DNA from: Gymnorhina tibicen
Lineage: Eukaryota; Chordata; Aves; Passeriformes; Artamidae
Length of the DNA: 64,000 bases
Reading direction: 5' to 3'
Assembly (NCBI GenBank): GCA_013399875.1
Contig: VXAZ01001737.1
Span: 87,792-151,791, forward strand
Below, piece after piece: positions 58,924-64,000 of the stretch. The notes beneath the pieces were generated by a model that was not told the DNA's origin, searched no databases, and saw only the letters and a list, made by a program, of their open reading frames with translations. The translations under genes and the position numbers were made by a program. Every line of letters begins with the position of its first letter. Position 1 is the stretch's first letter.

Positions 58924-59800
58924 TCATATCTTGATAATAATAATTAGATAATAATATACCTTGATTCCTAATTGATTTCCCTGAACTTGTGGTAGCAAAA
59001 AGAATAACGGTCTAATATACCCTACATAACATATCCCTGACCAGTCTGGTGGTAATCTGCAATAAGCATGTTGGCCACAAATCCAATCATGTCCTTTCAA
59101 AGCCCATGTTCTGTTAGCAAAGGGGCCTTCCCAATTTCCATCATCAATTGGTGGGTCAAAATACAGCTTGCTTCCTGGGCCTAATGGTCCTCCAACAATA
59201 GTTGCCCCACCATAAGAATCACAATATTTGCATTTCCAAGCTCCCACATGAGATTTCCACCTACAGTTACATCCCAGATCTATTTTGTTAGATCTGGACC
59301 AGAACTTATTAAAAAGGGTTTGAGTTGTGTTCCACTGTTGCCATTTCCACTGATAGTCATGGACAACATGTGTCCTCCTGTGGAATTAACTTGTGGGCAG
59401 CTTAAAAATAAGTGGTCAAAAAACCTGTCCCTCCCCACTGCTTTACAGCAAAACCTGTCCCTCCCCACTGCTTTACAGCCTTCAAAATCCCTTCAATAAT
59501 TATGGTAGGAACACTTTACTCAGCTACCGTTAGTGAGCTTAACGTGTGTTTGATTCCATCTGCCTCGATATTTGGAAAAATCGTAAGGAGGGCAGTTGGG
59601 GGTCCAACAATCTAAACTCAAAGATAAAGTCCAGTTACAAACACTATTTCCCACGTATACGCCTCCTGTTCTACTTAGACAATAAATGCTTCTTTCAGAA
59701 GAATGAAGTCACCATGGAATTCCTTCCTCATCCCAAAATCCCGTTCCATTATGGACCTCACTCAGGGTACTGACCCGCCATTTAGGTTTGACTGGGCTGG
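58924..59800 (-). pseudogene. env surface-subunit remnant of the gamma-like provirus
   Basis: The 107-codon open piece at 58924-59247 is rich in Cys, Trp and Gly (MGAWKCKYCDSYGG, HAYCRLPPDWSGICYVG), typical of the C-terminal surface domain. Upstream sequence to about 59,800 has only short frames with stops and a 30-bp duplication. Confidence 0.6.
59420..59479. repeat. 30-bp perfect tandem duplication in env
   Basis: Positions 59420-59449 and 59450-59479 are identical. Ten codons long, it does not itself shift frame. Confidence 0.9.
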
Positions 59801-60383
59801 CCACCCATGGCCAGCCTTCAGATCCTCCTGGCCCTCCACAGACCCAACAATTGCTAAGGTTAAAGGTTTTTGCTACTTCTCCTAGAACTAAAAAAACTAT
59901 TCTTCCACCTCTGGCACAAACCTAACTGACAATATAAAGGTAAGATTATTAAGAAAAACATTCTAATGGTGTAATCTAATCTCCTAATCTAATTCTCATG
60001 TTGTCTTCTGCACCACCTGTGGTGAGTGAAGGCATAGAAACAGTTTAACATAAAGAAAACAGTGACAGCAAGGATTAGCCCCCAGTGACTGGAGATCTGA
60101 GAGGAGGGATGCCCGTACAGACTGTTTCAGCAGACAGTCTGTGGGTATGCACATGGGGCTTCCCCTGATGTCGACGCACTGGCTACTCTTCTGGTCCACT
60201 CCTGCAGAGCATCAGTCACGGCCTCCCGTCCTTCTCCAGTCGAGATGTCCAGATCTCTGGGGCTTCAGAGACCTTGACCCGAGTGTGATGGGTCCACCTG
60301 TGTTCAGCTGTCTTGATGGCTGTTTCTGTGGTCAGTAACACTTGGAAAGGTCCACGCCACTTCACCACCAGTGGTGCTTTTTC

Positions 60384-61148
60384 CTACTTGCTAACTAGCA
60401 CCCAGTCTCCTGGTTGGATGTTATGAACAGCAAAGTCCAAAGGCAGGGTCTGTGCCAGCCGAACTTCCTGTTGCAGAGATTTCACAAGAGACAGTATCCT
60501 GGCCATGTATTGTTTAAAATATACACCACTTATCTCTACCCTCCCGCCACTAGGTTGAGAATTACAACGGTAGGGAATTCCAAACATCGATTCAAAGGGA
60601 GATAATGGAATATCTCCTCTGTGTCTGACCCTCATTCTTGCTAAAGCCAGTGGCAAAAGCCATACCCATGGCCTCTTATTTTCTATGACCAGCTTCAAAA
60701 GGTGTTTCTTTATTTCTCCATTCATTCTTTCTACCCAGCCCAAGCTCTGGGGGTGCCAGGGGGTTTGGAGGTCCCATTGTATTCCTAAAGCAGTCATAAC
60801 CCCTTGAAGAATTTTTCCTGTAAAATGAGTTCCCCTGTCTGAGTCTACTGTTTCTACAATCCCATATCTTGGAATTATTTGTTCCAAAAATACTTTAATA
60901 ACTGATCCTGTAGTTGCTGAAGCAGTTGGAAATGCTTCTGGCTGGCCTGTTAGCTGACATGCTATTACCAGAAGATATTTAAACCTTGCCACTCGGGACA
61001 TTTCAGTAAAATCCACCTGGCATCTTTGGAAGGGATGTTCAGCCCAAGACCTCCCCCCTCTGGCAATTTTCTTTGTAATCCTGTTATTGGCTTTAGCACA
61101 AATCAAGTAACCTTCAACAGCTCGCTTTGCCAAAGTAAAAAGACCCAC
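60384..61148 (-). CDS. Integrase frame of the gamma-like provirus
   Basis: 254 open codons. The D,D-35-E core is complete: Asp46 (CQVDFTEM), Asp104 (VDSDRGTHF) and Glu140 (GWVERMNGE). The zinc-finger Cys pair upstream is degenerate (only one Cys in GYLICAKAN). The C-terminal end (AVHNIQPGDWVLVSK) matches the gamma-type tail domain. The frame is open but cut off from RNase H by stops. Confidence 0.88.
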   Translation of the reverse strand: MGLFTLAKRAVEGYLICAKANNRITKKIARGGRSWAEHPFQRCQVDFTEMSRVARFKYLLVIACQLTGQPEAFPTASATTGSVIKVFLEQIIPRYGIVETVDSDRGTHFTGKILQGVMTALGIQWDLQTPWHPQSLGWVERMNGEIKKHLLKLVIENKRPWVWLLPLALARMRVRHRGDIPLSPFESMFGIPYRCNSQPSGGRVEISGVYFKQYMARILSLVKSLQQEVRLAQTLPLDFAVHNIQPGDWVLVSK

Positions 61149-61184
61149 AGCAGCATACGTTTTGAGGAAGGCTTCTGCCAGGCC

Positions 61185-62354
61185 TCAAGAGCCCAAATGA
61201 TTCCCTTCATGGAGTTGTTTTAATACCTGTAAGACCAGAGCTTTTGGTATCCAATGTTTACCATTTCTTGTAAACCAATTATCCCCTCTTTCCTCTGCTC
61301 CACTCTTTTTAATTATCTCAAGTTCCTCTGGTGGAAAAGACAGTTCCTCTGGCAACGATGGGGTTACTGGGAGTGAGGGGAGGATCTTCAAGATTTCTGG
61401 CAACAGTGCAGCTTTCTGAGCCTCTTCATCAGCCAGTTGGTTACCTATTGCCTCCTCTGAGCACCCTGCCTGGTGTCCCCTAACAAACATTATTGCTATC
61501 CCTTTTGGTAAATTCACCACCTCCAATAGGCAAGAAATTAGGCTCTCATGAGCTAACGTTTTTTCCCTTCAGGTTAATAAACCTCTTTTTTCTTACAATT
61601 TCCTAAATGCATGTAATCACCCCATATGCATGCCGCAGTGTGGCTGACTGGTGGAGGAGGCTGCAGCTTGTCCCTAAGAGACCCTGGCTCAGGAACTCCT
61701 GGTGGTGCCTGGGCACCTCACGTACAGCTTCTCTCTCACCGTGCGATGAAGGCACGCAGCCACGCTCACACAGAGCTTGCTAGCTCAGGCGGTACCAGAA
61801 GCAAAGAGTCCAGAGGCAGCCCTTGCCGGGGGATCCGATGTTTATTCTGACCAGCACGCAGGCAGGCCAGGTAGCAAGAGGGCGGGCCTCAGCCCCACAG
61901 GTTCTTATCAAGGGATACAGACAGGGGGAGGGATAACAGCTGAGGGCCAGTGAGGTGTCACCCAGGGTTAGAGTGACTGTCTGGCTGATGACCAACCAGA
62001 GGGACCTCATTCCACAGGTCACAAGACCAGGTGGAGGAATTCTACCAACTGAGTTTGTGGGGGGTGTCAGATCTCTGCGTTCACCCACCACCGAGCTCCT
62101 GGGCTCCCTGGTCCCCCAGCCATCCCAACTGGTGGCTCGGGGACTACAACATATGCATATTTAGAATCTGTAAAAATATTCACTATCTTGTCCCAATATA
62201 ATTCACAGGCTCTCACAAGCACATACAGCTCTGCTGTCTGAGCTGACCATGTGGGTGGTAATCTCTTCCCTTCCTCTAATTCCCTTCCCTTAATGGTAGT
62301 GTATCCTGTAACTTGCTTCCTTTCTATCACCCTTGAAGGCCCATCAATAAACAC
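61185..62354 (-). pseudogene. RNase H region of the gamma-like provirus, split by an LTR
   Basis: The upstream piece (62,158-62,354) shows MFIDGPSRV, SAQTAELYVLVRA and IFTDSKYAY, covering the first three catalytic acids. The downstream piece (61185-61526) shows VRGHQAG and GNQLADEEAQ, the last acid, then the His pair of the integrase zinc finger (HEGNH). A 521-bp LTR sits between them. Confidence 0.8.
61631..62151 (-). mobile_element. Nested solo LTR in RNase H, with 6-bp target duplication
   Basis: A 521-bp block with TG...CA ends (- strand TGTTGTAG to TGCGGCA), flanked by TATGCA at 61625-61630 and 62152-62157. AATAAA on the - strand lies at 61841-61846. A 6-bp duplication points to a class II (ERVK/alpha-like) integrase. 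It is younger than the gamma-like provirus it splits. Confidence 0.9.
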
Positions 62355-62508
62355 ATTTTCTCCCTCAGCCTGGGGAGTATTTTGTAAATCTGCCCTAGTC
62401 TGGGTCTAGAGATCTATCACTTGAATGCAGTCATGGGTTTTTTTCCTGGCCCTCCTCTTCAGGGCTGTTCAGACAGGAGACTGGGTTGAATCCTTCACTG
62501 CTTCTCAA

Positions 62509-62955
62509 TTATAAGTCCTCTTGTTCCATTAAACAAGATTCATACTGTAATAACCAAGCGCTGGTCATCCACTTAGAGGTTCTTTCGGTTAACAAACCTT
62601 TAACTTGATGTGAAACTTTAACAATCAGATATTCTCCCATTGTCAGTTTTTGGGCCTCAGTTACCATTAAAGCCATGGACGCACAGTTCTGCAGACGATG
62701 AGGCCAGCCTCTGGCCACTGGGTCTAACAGCTTAGAAAAATAAGCAACAGGCCGCCGTGTTCCCCCGTGCTCTTGTACCAAAATTCCTTTAGCATGGCCC
62801 TGTTTAACATCCACATATAACTCAAATTCCTTTTCTGAGTCTGGAAGAGCTAAGACTTGGGCATTAACCAATTTGTCTTTTAATTTTCTAAAGCTTTGCT
62901 CTTCTTCTGGTGTCCATGCCACAATATTAGGATTGTTTTGGGTTAAAAAAATCAT
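62509..62955 (-). pseudogene. RT connection fragment of the gamma-like provirus
   Basis: 148 open codons containing AWTPEEEQSFRKLKDKL and RPVAYFSKLLDPVARGWP, the usual segment between RT and RNase H. Stops separate it from the RT palm (63111 on) and from the RNase H piece. Confidence 0.8.
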
Positions 62956-63110
62956 ATAAAGGTCTGGCTAAAACAGAAAAATCCTCAATTCATGCTCTGC
63001 AGTAATCCACCACCCCTGAAAAACTGCCATAACTCTTTTTTTAGTCTGAGGTAATGGTACTTGTAAAATTCCTTGTACTCTTTCTGGATCAATACACTGT
63101 AGACCTCCAG

Positions 63111-63947
63111 TCAAAATGTGTCCCAAATATTTAAGTTTTTTTCTACCAATTGCACTTCCTTTTCAAACACTCTAAGTTCCTTTTTAGCAATAAAATTAAG
63201 CAGCTTCACAGTAGCCTCTTCAACCACCTTTTCCTGTTCCCCTGATAAAAGCAAATCATCCACATACTGCAACAACCTAACTCCTGAGGGTGGAGTAAAC
63301 TTTCTTAATATTTTCTGCAAGGCTTGCCCAAACAAAACTGGTGACTCTGTATATCCCTGCGGGAGGACAGACCATGTCAATTGTTGTTTTACCATTCTCC
63401 CTCCTTCCTTCTGCTCCCTATCAAAGGCAAAATACTGTTTACTGTCCTCTGTAATTGGACACCCCCAGAAAGCATCTTTCAAATCCAGTACTGAATAATA
63501 CTCATGTGAAGAAGGGATGTGATTCAGGATAGTATAGGGATCCGGAACTGTGGGATGCCTTGGTTTGAAAATTTCATTTATTATTCTTAGATCCTGCACC
63601 GTTTTGTACATTCCATCTGGTTTCTTAACTGGCAGGACAGGACTGTTACAGGGAGACATACATGGCTCCAAAAGCCCTGCCTTTAGCAGGGACTCAATGA
63701 CAGGCTGTAACCCCTTCCTTCCCTCCCTTGAAAGAGAGTATTGCTTTTTAGACATCACTTGTCCTGGTTGCTTCAAAGTAATTTGGAGAGGCTCTATATC
63801 TAATTTTCCATATTTCCCTGGGGCTGCCCACACTTCTGGGTTTATTTCAGCAGAGGCCTTGCCAGACATGTGACACAAAGTTACCACAGTGTTAGCCTCT
63901 GTATCATTTTTCACAATATTAATTTGCATTCCCACTTTAGCCATCAA
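63111..63947 (-). CDS. RT frame of the gamma-like provirus
   Basis: 278 open codons. RT landmarks in order: SPVLPVKKPDG near 102-112, SVLDLKDAFW near 152-161, LPQGYTESP near 195-203 and the catalytic YVDD at 228-231. The frame ends before the connection, so there is a frame break near 63,110. The first residues may include the protease-RT junction. More of the gene lies right of the window. Confidence 0.88.
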   Translation of the reverse strand: MMAKVGMQINIVKNDTEANTVVTLCHMSGKASAEINPEVWAAPGKYGKLDIEPLQITLKQPGQVMSKKQYSLSREGRKGLQPVIESLLKAGLLEPCMSPCNSPVLPVKKPDGMYKTVQDLRIINEIFKPRHPTVPDPYTILNHIPSSHEYYSVLDLKDAFWGCPITEDSKQYFAFDREQKEGGRMVKQQLTWSVLPQGYTESPVLFGQALQKILRKFTPPSGVRLLQYVDDLLLSGEQEKVVEEATVKLLNFIAKKELRVFEKEVQLVEKNLNIWDTF

Positions 63948-64000
63948 ATCCCTTTCCAGTAAATTACAATCACAATGAGGAACAAACAGAAATTCCTGCA

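Larger units (their letters stand above)
57684..64000 (-). mobile_element. Gammaretrovirus-like provirus, 3' part, runs off window
   Basis: Order on the - strand: RT, connection, RNase H, integrase, env surface, env transmembrane, 3' LTR. The YVDD polymerase motif, the integrase and a transmembrane subunit with an EGGVC-type disulphide loop all fit class I (gamma-like) elements. The gag, protease start and 5' LTR lie beyond 64,000. Several frame breaks, a 30-bp tandem duplication in env and a nested LTR in RNase H make it defective. Confidence 0.88.

Noticed and set aside
1..64000. Bacterial-type features such as CRISPR arrays, operons or riboswitches, and tRNA or rRNA genes
   Set aside because: None seen; the window is spliced vertebrate nuclear DNA, and the repeats present are transposons, LTRs or assembly overlaps.

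Overview
This is a 64 kb piece of a vertebrate nuclear genome, almost certainly a bird and possibly a songbird. The bird call rests on six truncated CR1 LINEs with the usual 3'-end sequence, short introns, and several avian-style endogenous retroviruses (ERVs) and LTRs. No species is assigned. The host genes are SMG7, NCF2 and ARPC5, a neighbourhood also found on human 1q25.

Layout. 1-28,415: the 3' four-fifths of SMG7 on the + strand (19 coding exons in the window, stop at 26,323-26,325, then a 3' UTR of about 2.1 kb). 29,188-36,793: a gag-pro-pol, env-less, ERVL-like provirus on the - strand, whose 5' LTR carries a nested solo LTR. 36,944-47,797: NCF2 (p67phox) on the - strand, 15 coding exons, ORF of 521 codons, with two LTR-like insertions and a CR1 in introns. 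48,000-50,660: intergenic. 50,687-55,571: ARPC5 (p16-Arc) on the - strand, 4 coding exons, 151 codons, with a minor-spliceosome AT-AC first intron and a CpG-rich first exon. 55,650-57,416: two CR1 copies and a solo LTR. 57,684-64,000: the 3' part of a second, gammaretrovirus-like provirus on the - strand (RT, RNase H, integrase, env, 3' LTR). It is broken by frameshifts, stops and a nested solo LTR, and it runs off the right edge.

How the genes relate. SMG7 and NCF2 are tail to tail; NCF2 and ARPC5 are head to tail on the - strand. They are functionally unrelated: nonsense-mediated decay, the phagocyte NADPH oxidase, and Arp2/3 actin branching. The first provirus fills the gap between the SMG7 and NCF2 3' ends and begins about 150 bp past the only NCF2 poly(A) signal seen. 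Exon boundaries were set by hand from splice signals and reading-frame continuity. All NCF2 and ARPC5 junctions keep frame, and the SMG7 exons sum to a whole number of codons.

Two single-N gaps (46,924 and 56,157) are each flanked by perfect direct copies of 38 bp and 163 bp. These are best read as assembly overlaps that were not merged. I found no system that looks wholly new. The most notable signals are the AT-AC intron, the LTR recombination history of the first provirus, and the nested LTRs with clean target-site duplications.
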